A stretch of DNA of 64,000 nt, from contig CAADHD010000006.1 in the NCBI GenBank assembly GCA_900696575.1, positions 1-64,000 on the forward strand, read 5' to 3'. The position numbers and the translations under genes were made by a program. Below the pieces are notes generated by a model, which searched no databases, was not told the origin of the DNA, and saw only the letters and a list, made by a program, of their open reading frames with translations. This DNA comes from an uncultured Bacteroidota bacterium (GTDB lineage: Bacteria > Bacteroidota > Bacteroidia > AKYH767-A > OLB10). This document shows positions 50,757-59,500 of the stretch, in pieces. Positions within the stretch are counted from its first letter, which is position 1, and every line of letters begins with the position of its first letter.

Positions 50757-53606
50757 ATGCTCCGAAAACTGCTCCTTTTCTGCCTGCTTGTTACTTTTCA
50801 TTATCCATTGTTTTCGCAAAACATTATTTCCGGAACCGTGCGCGATTACAATAATGGTGAATTGCTTTTTGGCGCTAACGTTTTAATTAAAGGTACAACC
50901 ACAGGTGCAGTAACCGATATGGATGGCAAATTCAGTATTAACGCAGCAGATGATGTTCCGATTACGCTCGTAGCTTCTTACATTGGTTATGTAAAGCAGG
51001 AAATAGTTATTCGCAATTATACTCCGGTTATCATCCGTCTTAAACCGGATAAAGTAATGCTTAGCAGTGTGGAAATAACCGGTAGCCGCATTTCGGAAAA
51101 ACAAAAAGAAGCACCTCTTACGGTTGAAGCCATGGATTTAATAGCTATTAAAGAAACACCGGCTACGGGTTTTTACGAAGGGCTTGGCCAATTGAAAGGA
51201 GTTGATCTTACCTCGGCAAGTTTCGGATTTAAAATCATCAACACGCGCGGGTTTAACAGCAGTTCGCCTGTTCGTTCTTTGCAGATTATTGACGGGGTGG
51301 ATAATCAATCGCCCGGTTTGAATTTTTCGCTTGGTAATTTTCTTGGCGCTCCTGAACTGGATGTGCAGAAAGTGGAAATCATTCAGGGAGCAAGCTCTGC
51401 TTTTTACGGGCCTAACGCTTTTAATGGGGTGATAAGCATGACCACGCGCAGCCCGTTTGTTAATCCCGGACTTGAAGTGAGTTTTAAAGTTGGAGAACGC
51501 GACCTGACAGAAGTATCTTTTCGCTGGGCGGAATATTTCAAAAATAAGAGAGGTGAGCCGAAGTTTGGTTACAAGCTGAACATGTATTTTCTTCAGGCGC
51601 GCGACTGGGAAGCCAATAATCTTTCCGCTACTCCTCAATCGCGTTCATCCGAAACCAACCCTGGCGGATACGATGCCGTAAATATCTATGGCGATGAATA
51701 CAAAAACGGATACGACCAGAATGCAGTGGCCAAAGATTATCCCGGTCTTGGCATCTGGGCGCGCAGAGGTTACTACGAAAAAGATTTGGTGGATTACGAC
51801 ACGAAAAACGGAAAGATTGGCACAGCCTTTCATTACAGAATTACAAAAGATATGGAAGCCATTGCAGCCACCAACTTCGGAACCGGCACTACCATATATC
51901 AGGGTGATAATCGTTACAGCCTTAAAGACATTTTATTTTTACAGAACCGTTTGGAGATAAAACGAGATGACCGCTGGTTCGTTCGCGGATATGCCACACA
52001 TGAAGATGCCGGAAAATCATACGATGCATTTTTCACGGCATTGCTTCTGCAGGAATCAGCCAAACCTGAAAGCAAATGGTATCAGGACTATGTGAACTAC
52101 TGGTACACCACACCGCGACCTGCACTTACTTCATTGCCCGGTTATCCTCAACCTCCTGTTCCTCCTTTTACTCCTGAACAATTCACTGCTTATGTAAACT
52201 CCATCAATCCATGGTTGCTTGCCAATTATTACGATACATTGGTTTACTTCCATAATCAGGCGCAAATATTTGCCAATGGAATCGGCAATCCATTAAATGC
52301 AGCAAATCCTTTTTTCGAGCCGGGCAGCTATCAGTTCGATACTGCTTTTGCAGGAATCACCTCGCGAAAAACATTCGGGCAAGGCGGCAGCCGTTTTTTC
52401 GACCGCTCTGCTTTGTATCATGTTCATGGAGAATACAAGTTCACTCCCAAGTGGGCAGAGATTACGGTAGGAGCAAATCACCGCTGGTATAAGCCCTATT
52501 CGCAAGGTACCATCTTCAGCGATACTTCTTATGTTCAGTTCCGTGTTGAAGGAAATGACACCATCAGCAAAGACACGGTTTACCGAAAAATCACCAACAA
52601 TGAATTCGGTATTTATGCAGGCATTGAAAAGCGCGTGATGGATGACAAACTACGGTTCAATGTTACCTGCAGAATGGATAAAAATCAGAATTTCGATTAC
52701 CTGTTTTCACCGGCTGCATCGGTGGTTTTTATACCGAATAAAAACCAAATGGTGCGAACTTCTTTTTCATCCGCCATCCGTAATCCTACGCTTACCGACC
52801 AGTATCTGTATTATCAGGTAGGAAGAGCTATTCTTATCGGTAATAAAGACGGCTACGAAAAATTAGTTACCATTCCATCACTCATCAGCTTTTTCAATTA
52901 CAACAAAAGTTTTGATTCACTTTCTTTCTTCAATGTAAAAGCCGTCCGTCCCGAAGAAGTAAAAACGGTTGAGCTTGGCTACCGCGCCACGCTTTTCAAA
53001 AATCTATATCTCGACATTGGCGGGTATCACAGTTGGTATAAATACTTCATCGGTTTTAAATTTGGTGCTGATGTAGATACCTTTTCCATCACCAACATTT
53101 TCGGAACGTACAAAGACCTGCTGTTTAACAACGTGCTTCGTGTGGCTACCAATTCGGAAGACGAAGTAGTTACAATGGGCTTCAATGCCGGATTGAATTA
53201 TTACTACGGCCATTACCTGTCGTTAACAGGAAATTATTCCTGGAACAAACTCGACCGCAAAGGCTCGGAAGACCCGCTCATACCGGCTTTTAATACACCG
53301 GAGCACAAATTCAACATCGGAATGACCGTGCGCGATTTTAAAAACTGGGGATTCAGCATCAATTATAAATGGATTGACGGATTCCTGTTTGAAGGCTCGC
53401 CTCAATTCAGCGGATACATTGATGCTTACAATATGGTGGATGTACAGATTAGCCGTTATTTGCCTGAAATGTTCACTACGCTGAAACTTGGTGCATCAAA
53501 TATTCTTGACAACAAGCATTATGAAATTTATGGCGGACCTTTGGTTGGCCGCGTGGCTTACTTCAGTATCATAGTGGAACTGAGCGAAAGAAAAATTTCT
53601 AAATAA
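50757..53606 (+). CDS. TonB-dependent outer-membrane receptor
   Basis: A 949-residue receptor with signal peptide MLRKLLLFCLLVTFHYPLFS. Residues ~22-105 are a carboxypeptidase-regulatory-like domain (ISGTVRDYNNGELLFGANVL, IKGTTTGAVTDMDGKFSI, VASYIGYVKQEI). The plug follows (EITGSRISEKQKEAPLTVEA, QIIDGVDNQSPGLNF, VEIIQGASSAFYGPNAFNGV). The barrel includes VRTSFSSAIRNPTLTDQYLY and ends AYFSIIVELSERKISK. No SusD partner or siderophore gene lies nearby, so the substrate is unknown. The N-terminal ISGTVRD domain is the usual one of Bacteroidota receptors. Single-gene unit with its own promoter. Confidence 0.92.
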   Translation: MLRKLLLFCLLVTFHYPLFSQNIISGTVRDYNNGELLFGANVLIKGTTTGAVTDMDGKFSINAADDVPITLVASYIGYVKQEIVIRNYTPVIIRLKPDKVMLSSVEITGSRISEKQKEAPLTVEAMDLIAIKETPATGFYEGLGQLKGVDLTSASFGFKIINTRGFNSSSPVRSLQIIDGVDNQSPGLNFSLGNFLGAPELDVQKVEIIQGASSAFYGPNAFNGVISMTTRSPFVNPGLEVSFKVGERDLTEVSFRWAEYFKNKRGEPKFGYKLNMYFLQARDWEANNLSATPQSRSSETNPGGYDAVNIYGDEYKNGYDQNAVAKDYPGLGIWARRGYYEKDLVDYDTKNGKIGTAFHYRITKDMEAIAATNFGTGTTIYQGDNRYSLKDILFLQNRLEIKRDDRWFVRGYATHEDAGKSYDAFFTALLLQESAKPESKWYQDYVNYWYTTPRPALTSLPGYPQPPVPPFTPEQFTAYVNSINPWLLANYYDTLVYFHNQAQIFANGIGNPLNAANPFFEPGSYQFDTAFAGITSRKTFGQGGSRFFDRSALYHVHGEYKFTPKWAEITVGANHRWYKPYSQGTIFSDTSYVQFRVEGNDTISKDTVYRKITNNEFGIYAGIEKRVMDDKLRFNVTCRMDKNQNFDYLFSPAASVVFIPNKNQMVRTSFSSAIRNPTLTDQYLYYQVGRAILIGNKDGYEKLVTIPSLISFFNYNKSFDSLSFFNVKAVRPEEVKTVELGYRATLFKNLYLDIGGYHSWYKYFIGFKFGADVDTFSITNIFGTYKDLLFNNVLRVATNSEDEVVTMGFNAGLNYYYGHYLSLTGNYSWNKLDRKGSEDPLIPAFNTPEHKFNIGMTVRDFKNWGFSINYKWIDGFLFEGSPQFSGYIDAYNMVDVQISRYLPEMFTTLKLGASNILDNKHYEIYGGPLVGRVAYFSIIVELSERKISK

Positions 53607-53673
53607 AATTCTTCAAAAGTTATTTCGTGCCTAAGCAACCTTAGGAGTTACGGGTGAGCGGGAACTGATGAAT

Positions 53674-54006
53674 TCACTTCTTCAGTAATCCTGTTTCAGT
53701 ACCGAACTGAGTAGCCATGGCTCTCAGTTTATCGGCTGCTTCTTTATCGTTAGTGGCATTCTGATACGTGTTGGCCATGCTCTGCATGGTTTCATAGATG
53801 AATTGCTGCATTTCATCCACACGCATTTCTTTAGTCCATAAATCAATTCGAAGAGTGCCGCTGTCAGCTTTATCAAAAATGGAAAGCATAATGCTTTTGC
53901 ATGGATTCATTCCCTGCATGCCGGAGCCTTCGGCCTGCCATTGAATTTTTTCAGGATGATTCCTTTCATCCAATTCTACGCTGATAACGATGTCTGATTT
54001 TTTCAT
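53674..54006 (-). CDS. gldC: Gliding motility protein GldC
   Basis: A 110-residue cytoplasmic protein. It starts MKKSDIVISVELDERNHPEK, then IQWQAEGSG, with the strongly conserved TLRIDLWTKEMRVDEMQQF, a helix YETMQSMANTYQNATNDKEA, and a short tail ending LLKK, as in GldC. Flavobacterium gldC mutants glide poorly, and the protein is widespread even in non-gliding Bacteroidota. Its exact role is unknown. It is the last of three minus-strand genes with small gaps (32 bp to the barrel gene). Confidence 0.93.
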   Translation of the reverse strand: MKKSDIVISVELDERNHPEKIQWQAEGSGMQGMNPCKSIMLSIFDKADSGTLRIDLWTKEMRVDEMQQFIYETMQSMANTYQNATNDKEAADKLRAMATQFGTETGLLKK

Positions 54007-54038
54007 TCGGATGTTTATGATTGTCTGAATACAGAAAA

Positions 54039-54698
54039 CTATTTCATGTTTTCTGCTGAAGGTTTGAATTTGTAACGCATAGCAAAGCGCAACAGTGAAT
54101 TAAACTGGTCGCGGTCGAGACGGTAAATTTCAGTTCCATCATTTTTTCTTACAGGCAGAACAGAATTTTCCATTCCAAACTGCAATTGAAAATTTTCAAA
54201 GAGCATGTAATTAAAACTTAAACCGGCAGTCCACTCCCATTTACTGAATTCTTTACGGTTTAGAATTTTGCCATACTCATCTTCCTCTTCCTGAGAAAGC
54301 AGAGCGGCAATTCCGGTAAAAGTGTCAAAAGATATTTTTTTTGAGAACTTATACTCAAGAACAAAAGGAACCTGAATGTAATTGAGCCTTGAGCGGTAAA
54401 AGGTAAAATCACCAATGTCGGGGTTTGAAGTTTTGCGACTGCCTTTCTGAATGTAGGAAATCTGAAAACCGGCATTGAATTTTTCGTTTAATGAAGTGGC
54501 AACAAAGCCGCCTGCTTCAAAACCCGGCTTATCATAGCCGGCAGCCCGGTCGCCCGAAAGCTGGCTGGCAATGGCACCAACAGTAATTCCTGCTTCAAAG
54601 CGTTGGGCAGAGGCGAACTGGAAAAAAATCAGGAAAGTAATTAATAGTCTTACGCGTACCCGTGACCCTGAAGGGTTCCTGCGCAGAATTAATCTCAT
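54039..54698 (-). CDS. PorT-like outer-membrane beta-barrel protein
   Basis: A 219-residue protein; ATG 54698 gives a basic start (MRLILRRNPSGSRVRVRLLI) before the hydrophobic signal part LLITFLIFFQFASAQ. The mature barrel has FEAGITVGAIASQLSGDRAA, the segment GFEAGGFVATSLNEKFNAGF, SYIQKGSRKTSNPD, RLNYIQVPFVLEYKFS and the end FNSLLRFAMRYKF. The motif GxxQISYIQKGS and YIQVPxxLEYKF is typical of the OMP_b-brl/PorT group. Substrate or partner unknown. It lies between gldC and the Omp28-like gene, so a link to the secretion machinery is possible. Confidence 0.83.
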   Translation of the reverse strand: MRLILRRNPSGSRVRVRLLITFLIFFQFASAQRFEAGITVGAIASQLSGDRAAGYDKPGFEAGGFVATSLNEKFNAGFQISYIQKGSRKTSNPDIGDFTFYRSRLNYIQVPFVLEYKFSKKISFDTFTGIAALLSQEEEDEYGKILNRKEFSKWEWTAGLSFNYMLFENFQLQFGMENSVLPVRKNDGTEIYRLDRDQFNSLLRFAMRYKFKPSAENMK

Positions 54699-54767
54699 CG
54701 AAATAAATTTGGTGTAAAAAAATTAGTAATGTTTAATGGTAAAATAAACCGATGTATGAGCCATGCA

Positions 54768-55658
54768 TTATTTTATTTTAACCTCTTCGGCCTGCACAAT
54801 TTCTTTGGTTGTGGTGTTGTAAACAAAGGCAACAACGGAGCAGTTGTTTTCATTCCAGGCAGATGGTATTCCGTAGCTGTATGATTTCGAGGCGGTGAAT
54901 CCAACATCGGCATTTCCGGCAATGATTTGTTCGCCAAATCCGTTTACTCCGTTTATCGCTCCTCTGAAAACATGCCGGTGATTAAAGTTTGGATTATTCT
55001 GATAATTCGGAGGAACAGATGGCAGAATTTTATAATCCAATTGCCAGTCAATAATGTTGTCTTCGCTAATGCCGAGAACGATGTTATAATTGCCTGTCAT
55101 GGTTTTTACGGTTTTTATTTCTGCCGTAACATCAAGCTGTCGTGTAGCTGTGTTGTAAGATGGATTGAGTTTGATACCCAGTTCAGGTTCCTGTTGCATA
55201 ATCAGATTAACACGCGTTGCCCAATTGCCGGGAGCAATGGCAAAGGAACTTCCCACCTTAACACGGTTCACCATTCCATTAGGACTTAACTGAATGTTGA
55301 AATCGTTAAACCATTGCGTACCGGCCGGAGTGTTAAAATCAGTTGAATAAGCAGGGAAAGAAGAATTACTCGGGTACGTGTGAGGAGGACAAGGCTCTGC
55401 AAAATATCCTGCATGGATTCCAAGTACAATCAGCCTGTCGCCAAACAAAGGTTTTATGGTGTCATTAAGATTACGTGCAGCAGCCGGACAGTTGCCACAG
55501 GTATGACCCGTGTAATCTTCAACCAATACTTTTTTTACAACATTATCACCTGAGGGCGGTGGGGTAACGATGGGTTGCCGTGTAGGTCCGCTGATTTCAT
55601 CGCATCCGGCCACCATCAGCATGGTAATAGCCAGCAAGGAATAAATACTGTTTTTCAT
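54768..55658 (-). CDS. Omp28-related lipoprotein
   Basis: A 296-residue protein with lipobox MLMVAGC (Cys at residue ~19). After a Pro-rich linker comes VLVEDYTGHTCGNCPAAARN, a thioredoxin-like CxxC (CGNC), followed by DRLIVLGIHAGYFAEPCPPH, GTQWFNDFNIQLSPNGMVNR, and a C-terminal beta domain with DVTAEIKTVKTMTGNYNIVL. The gene family is Omp28 of Porphyromonas. The CxxC suggests redox or disulphide function in the envelope, which is an inference. First gene of the minus-strand group with the barrel protein and gldC. Confidence 0.88.
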   Translation of the reverse strand: MKNSIYSLLAITMLMVAGCDEISGPTRQPIVTPPPSGDNVVKKVLVEDYTGHTCGNCPAAARNLNDTIKPLFGDRLIVLGIHAGYFAEPCPPHTYPSNSSFPAYSTDFNTPAGTQWFNDFNIQLSPNGMVNRVKVGSSFAIAPGNWATRVNLIMQQEPELGIKLNPSYNTATRQLDVTAEIKTVKTMTGNYNIVLGISEDNIIDWQLDYKILPSVPPNYQNNPNFNHRHVFRGAINGVNGFGEQIIAGNADVGFTASKSYSYGIPSAWNENNCSVVAFVYNTTTKEIVQAEEVKIK

Positions 55659-55748
55659 TTATTTATACTTGAATGGCAAATGTAAGACAAGCAGTCTTTA
55701 TTCTCACCGGCTGCATTTGCCTACTTTCGGGCAATCATTTTTTTAAAA

Positions 55749-56444
55749 TTGACGGAAGGAAAAAGAAAAGCATTTAAGAGCCTGTTACTGCCTTTGTTGT
55801 TTGTTTCCGTTCTATGGATTGTGAAAGCAGCGGAGGAATGGATGCACCTTCCTTTAGATGGATGGGGCGTTTATCCGCGAACACTGAGCGGACTGAAAGG
55901 CATCTTCACATCGCCTTTTATCCATGGCGACTGGCAGCACTTGTTTTCCAATTCCATTCCAATGATAGTATTGGGGGCCTTACTCATTTACTTTTATGAG
56001 GAGGTTTGGCTCCGTGCCTTTCTGTGGATCTATCTGTTGAGCGGATTCTGGCTTTGGCTCAGCGGACGAGAAGCCTATCACATAGGTGCCAGCGGAATTG
56101 TTTACGGTCTTACGGCTTTTCTCTTTTTCAGCGGAATCATTCGCAGGCATACCGGGCTGATGGCAGTTTCGCTTGTAGTGGTTTTTCTTTATGGCGGTTT
56201 GGTTTGGGGCATTCTTCCGTTATTTGTCAAGATGAGTTGGGAAGCGCACCTTGCAGGCCTGATGGCCGGAACGCTGATGGCATTTTATTTTCGCAAAGAA
56301 GGAACTCAACGTAAAGTATATGAATGGGATGACGAAGATGAAAACAGTGATGACCCAAATCAAAACGTTACCGGTGAACCTCATGAAACCGTAATCCGTT
56401 ATCTGTATAAACCCGAAGAAAAAAATGACGATGAAAAAAATTGA
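55749..56444 (+). CDS. Rhomboid-family intramembrane serine protease
   Basis: A 231-residue membrane protein with about six helices. The catalytic dyad is Ser115 in HIGASGIVYGL and His167 in SWEAHLAGLMAG; His64 and Asn68 of HLFSNS form the oxyanion site. A L-x-G-x-WxxxP loop precedes. The start must be TTG 55749, because the first ATG lies after the first helix (residue 32). The C-terminal ~50 residues are an acidic cytoplasmic tail (EWDDEDENSDDPNQ). It overlaps the epimerase gene by 14-20 bp. Substrates unknown. Confidence 0.92.
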   Translation: MTEGKRKAFKSLLLPLLFVSVLWIVKAAEEWMHLPLDGWGVYPRTLSGLKGIFTSPFIHGDWQHLFSNSIPMIVLGALLIYFYEEVWLRAFLWIYLLSGFWLWLSGREAYHIGASGIVYGLTAFLFFSGIIRRHTGLMAVSLVVVFLYGGLVWGILPLFVKMSWEAHLAGLMAGTLMAFYFRKEGTQRKVYEWDDEDENSDDPNQNVTGEPHETVIRYLYKPEEKNDDEKN

Positions 56445-56832
56445 GCATCTCGGAATTGCCGTAAAGAATCTCGCCCAATCCATTAACCTGTATGAGAAAT
56501 TATTAGGAGTTCCCTGCTACAAAACCGAAACGGTAGAAAGCGAAGGAGTAACAACGGCCTTTTTCAAAACAGGGGAAAATAAAATTGAATTGCTTGAAGC
56601 TGCACACACTGAAAGCCCCATTGCAAAATTCATTGATAAAAAAGGAGAAGGCATACATCATGTTGCTTTCGATGTGGATGACATTTATGCTGAAATGAAA
56701 CGTCTTAAAAATTCAGGATTTCAATTACTGAATGAGGAGCCTAAACGCGGAGCCGATAATAAGCTTGTATGTTTCATTCATCCCAAATCAGCAGGAGGAG
56801 TGCTGGTAGAGCTGTGTCAGGAAATAAGGTAA
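56431..56832 (+). CDS. mce: Methylmalonyl-CoA epimerase
   Basis: Interconverts (R)- and (S)-methylmalonyl-CoA in propionyl-CoA metabolism. A 133-residue vicinal-oxygen-chelate fold from ATG 56431 (an ATG two codons earlier is possible). Metal ligands are visible: KKIEHLGIAV (His), GIHHVAFDVDD (His) and the Glu of GGVLVELCQE; the base Glu may be in TAFFKTGENKIELLE. PKRGADNKLVCFIHPKSAGG is typical of the family. The overlap with the rhomboid gene implies coupled translation. No mutase gene is in the window. Confidence 0.94.
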   Translation: MKKIEHLGIAVKNLAQSINLYEKLLGVPCYKTETVESEGVTTAFFKTGENKIELLEAAHTESPIAKFIDKKGEGIHHVAFDVDDIYAEMKRLKNSGFQLLNEEPKRGADNKLVCFIHPKSAGGVLVELCQEIR

Positions 56833-56931
56833 TCGTTGGCTTCGGGTAACAATACTCAGGAAATAAACTCTTTGCTTTGAAATCCTCTCTGTTTTTATGA
56901 CTTTTGAGCACTTAAATAAGAATAAGAAGCT

Positions 56932-58572
56932 ATGATAAGGAAATTTACTTTGTTTTTACTAACTGTTTTCACTGCGGGCGAAACCATCGCTCAGCCTTTT
57001 AATTATCAATGGGCAAATTCTTTTGGTGGCCGGTCTTCCTATTCAGGAAGAATTCAATCAGTTTACAGCGACTTCGGACTATTATATACCATTGGCGACT
57101 TTCAGAACTCGCAAACATTCGGCTCTACCACACTTACCATGACCGGTTATAATGATGCATACCTGGCTATTTACGATACAGCCGGCCAGTTTGTATTTGC
57201 CCGCAAATGGGGAGCGCCATTTTCTTATGTGTATGCGAGTTCTATCTGTATTGATAATGCCAGCTTTATTTATGTAGCCGGTTATTTTCTCAATCAATGC
57301 ATTATTGACGGACAAACAGTAACCTCGGCCGGACAAAATGATATTTATCTTGCCAAACTCGACCAGCTTGGCAATCTGGTTTGGTTAGTACGTGCCGGTG
57401 GTAACAGCTTTGACGAACCATCTTCCATCTGTTATTACAACAACACCATCTACATGACCGGAGCCTTTACCGGCAGCGCCACTTTTGGTACAGTAAACCT
57501 TTCATCCTCCGGGGTAGGTGATAAAGATATTTTTATTGCTTCTTACAACATCAATAACGGCAGTTGCAACTGGGCTGTAAAAGCCGGAGGCAGCGGTGAA
57601 GACCGCGGCCAGTGCATACGGGTTGACAATGCCGGCAGTCTGGTGGTGAGCGGATATTTCAACAATATCGGTTTTTTCGGCCCTAATTCGGTAACGAGCG
57701 TATTGGCGGCCGATGCATTCCTTGCGAAATACAGCCTATCAGGCGTCAATCAGTGGGTGCGCTCAGGCGGCAGCCGGGGTAATGATATAGCCGAGGCGTT
57801 TGGTTTTGACCAGAACAACAACTATTATATTACAGGTAACATTGCCGACACGGCCACTTTCGGTCCTTTTACACTTCCTGACAATGGTTACGGCAGTGCA
57901 TTCATTGCTAAATACAATTCTGCCGGAACCATACAATGGTTCAAAGCAGGAGGCAGCACTTCCAACGATGGCGCTTACGATATTGCTGTTTATCCAACCG
58001 GACATAGCTACATCACCGGTTATATGAATGGCACTTCCAACTTTTCGGGAACTATCATTCCTACCATCGGAGCAAATGATGTCTTTGTTGTTCATTATAA
58101 CAGCAGCGGGGGCGTTATTTTCGGAACTGCCGTAGGCGGGCCAAGTTTTGACCAGGGCAAATCCATCCTTTGTAATGAAGGCGGAGGCATAGTTTATTTA
58201 ATGGGTGAATATTCGCTAAATGTTAACTTCAGCGGAACAACACTCACCGCCCCGCTTGCCACCTGGCGCCAATTCCTCACCAAACTGAGCAGCGGAACAC
58301 TGGAAGTAATCGAAAACAATCTTTCCTTACTGCAGCTTTATTTCGATGCCGGAAACAATTTGCTTAACATCACCATGCCTGATAATGTAAAAGGCAACAG
58401 TGTATTGAAAGTAATTGACCTGCAGGGACGAACGGTTTATGGAAAAGAAATGTATCATTTTACTTCAGGTGAACAAATAATTATTCCTATGCCTGAATAT
58501 CAGAAAGGAATTTACCGTGTTGTGCTTTACAATGCTAAAGGAAATTTCTCTTCTGCCTTTCTGAAAAACTGA
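56932..58572 (+). CDS. SBBP-repeat beta-propeller protein with T9SS domain
   Basis: A 546-residue secreted protein with signal peptide ending TAGETIAQ. Residues ~25-450 consist of repeated ~55-residue blades with the pattern Y-x-x-G-x-F, FGxxxLxxxGxxDxFIAxY and WxxxAGGxxxDxxxxI: for example SATFGTVNLSSSGVGDKDIF, NWAVKAGGSGEDRGQCIRV and QWFKAGGSTSNDGAYDIAVY. The last ~80 residues form a sorting domain (LQLYFDAGNNLLNITMPDNV, VIDLQGRTVYGKEM, KGIYRVVLYN). SBBP repeats are structural or binding domains; the ligand is unknown. It lies just before a sugar-transferase run. Confidence 0.88.
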   Translation: MIRKFTLFLLTVFTAGETIAQPFNYQWANSFGGRSSYSGRIQSVYSDFGLLYTIGDFQNSQTFGSTTLTMTGYNDAYLAIYDTAGQFVFARKWGAPFSYVYASSICIDNASFIYVAGYFLNQCIIDGQTVTSAGQNDIYLAKLDQLGNLVWLVRAGGNSFDEPSSICYYNNTIYMTGAFTGSATFGTVNLSSSGVGDKDIFIASYNINNGSCNWAVKAGGSGEDRGQCIRVDNAGSLVVSGYFNNIGFFGPNSVTSVLAADAFLAKYSLSGVNQWVRSGGSRGNDIAEAFGFDQNNNYYITGNIADTATFGPFTLPDNGYGSAFIAKYNSAGTIQWFKAGGSTSNDGAYDIAVYPTGHSYITGYMNGTSNFSGTIIPTIGANDVFVVHYNSSGGVIFGTAVGGPSFDQGKSILCNEGGGIVYLMGEYSLNVNFSGTTLTAPLATWRQFLTKLSSGTLEVIENNLSLLQLYFDAGNNLLNITMPDNVKGNSVLKVIDLQGRTVYGKEMYHFTSGEQIIIPMPEYQKGIYRVVLYNAKGNFSSAFLKN

Positions 58573-58579
58573 TTGATGC

Positions 58580-59500
58580 ATGACTGCCTTATCAGTCATC
58601 ATTCCTATTTATAATGAAGAAGGAAACATACCGGCCCTTTACGAAAGGCTGAAAAAAGTTGTTTCTGCCATTACTCCTGAGCATGAATTGTTATTTGTAA
58701 ACGATGGCAGCCGCGACCGCTCCATTCAACTCATCAAAGAATTTACTGCAAAAGATTCGACTGTACGCTACATAGATTTCAGTCGCAACTTCGGTCATCA
58801 GATTGCTGTAACCGCAGGACTTGATCATGCAAAAGGTGATGCTGTAGTGATTATTGATGCTGATCTTCAGGACCCGCCTGAGCTGATTGCGGAGATGTAT
58901 AAAAAGATGAAACAGGGGTACGAAGTGGTTTATGCCCGAAGACGGAACCGCAAAGGCGAAGGATGGTTGAAAAAAACTACGGCCAAATATTTTTACCGGA
59001 TACTTGCTTCCATCACTTCCATTGATATTCCGCTTGATACCGGAGATTTCCGCATCATGCACCGCAGCATTGTTGATGTATTAAAACAAATGCCCGAGCA
59101 GCAAAAGTTTTTACGCGGACAAATTTCATGGGCGGGTTTCAACCAGACTTTTATAGAATATGACCGCGATGAACGCCATGCCGGTAAAACAGGATATACT
59201 TACAAGAAAATGATCCGCTTTGCATTGGATGGTATTACTTCCTTTTCTACCCTTCCCTTAAAATTTGCCTCAGCACTTGGATTCATTGTTTCCATTGCAG
59301 CCTTTGTAACAAGTCTTTATGTATTGTTTTCAAAATTTGTTATGCACGATGCCGTTCCCGGCTGGGCATCTTTAATGTTGGTAGTTCTGTTTCTTGGCGG
59401 TGTTCAGTTAATCTGCATTGGCATCATTGGAGAATACATCAGCCGAATGAGCGCCAACGTGAGAAACAGGCCGTTGTATGTGGTAAGGGAGATGAAATGA
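58580..59500 (+). CDS. GT2-family glycosyltransferase (dolichol-phosphate-mannose-synthase/GtrB type)
   Basis: A 306-residue membrane-associated enzyme. The GT-A domain starts LSVIIPIYNEEGNIPALYER, with FVNDGSRDRS (first Asp), the metal site VIIDADLQDPPELIAEM, and DTGDFRIMHRSIVDVLKQMP. Two C-terminal helices follow (LGFIVSIAAFVTSLYVLFS and SLMLVVLFLGGVQLICIGII) plus GEYISRMSANVRNRP. Such proteins load a sugar onto polyprenyl phosphate, which then donates to a membrane GT-C protein. The next gene overlaps by 4 bp and is such a multi-pass protein, making a two-part transfer system likely. Confidence 0.93.
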   Translation: MTALSVIIPIYNEEGNIPALYERLKKVVSAITPEHELLFVNDGSRDRSIQLIKEFTAKDSTVRYIDFSRNFGHQIAVTAGLDHAKGDAVVIIDADLQDPPELIAEMYKKMKQGYEVVYARRRNRKGEGWLKKTTAKYFYRILASITSIDIPLDTGDFRIMHRSIVDVLKQMPEQQKFLRGQISWAGFNQTFIEYDRDERHAGKTGYTYKKMIRFALDGITSFSTLPLKFASALGFIVSIAAFVTSLYVLFSKFVMHDAVPGWASLMLVVLFLGGVQLICIGIIGEYISRMSANVRNRPLYVVREMK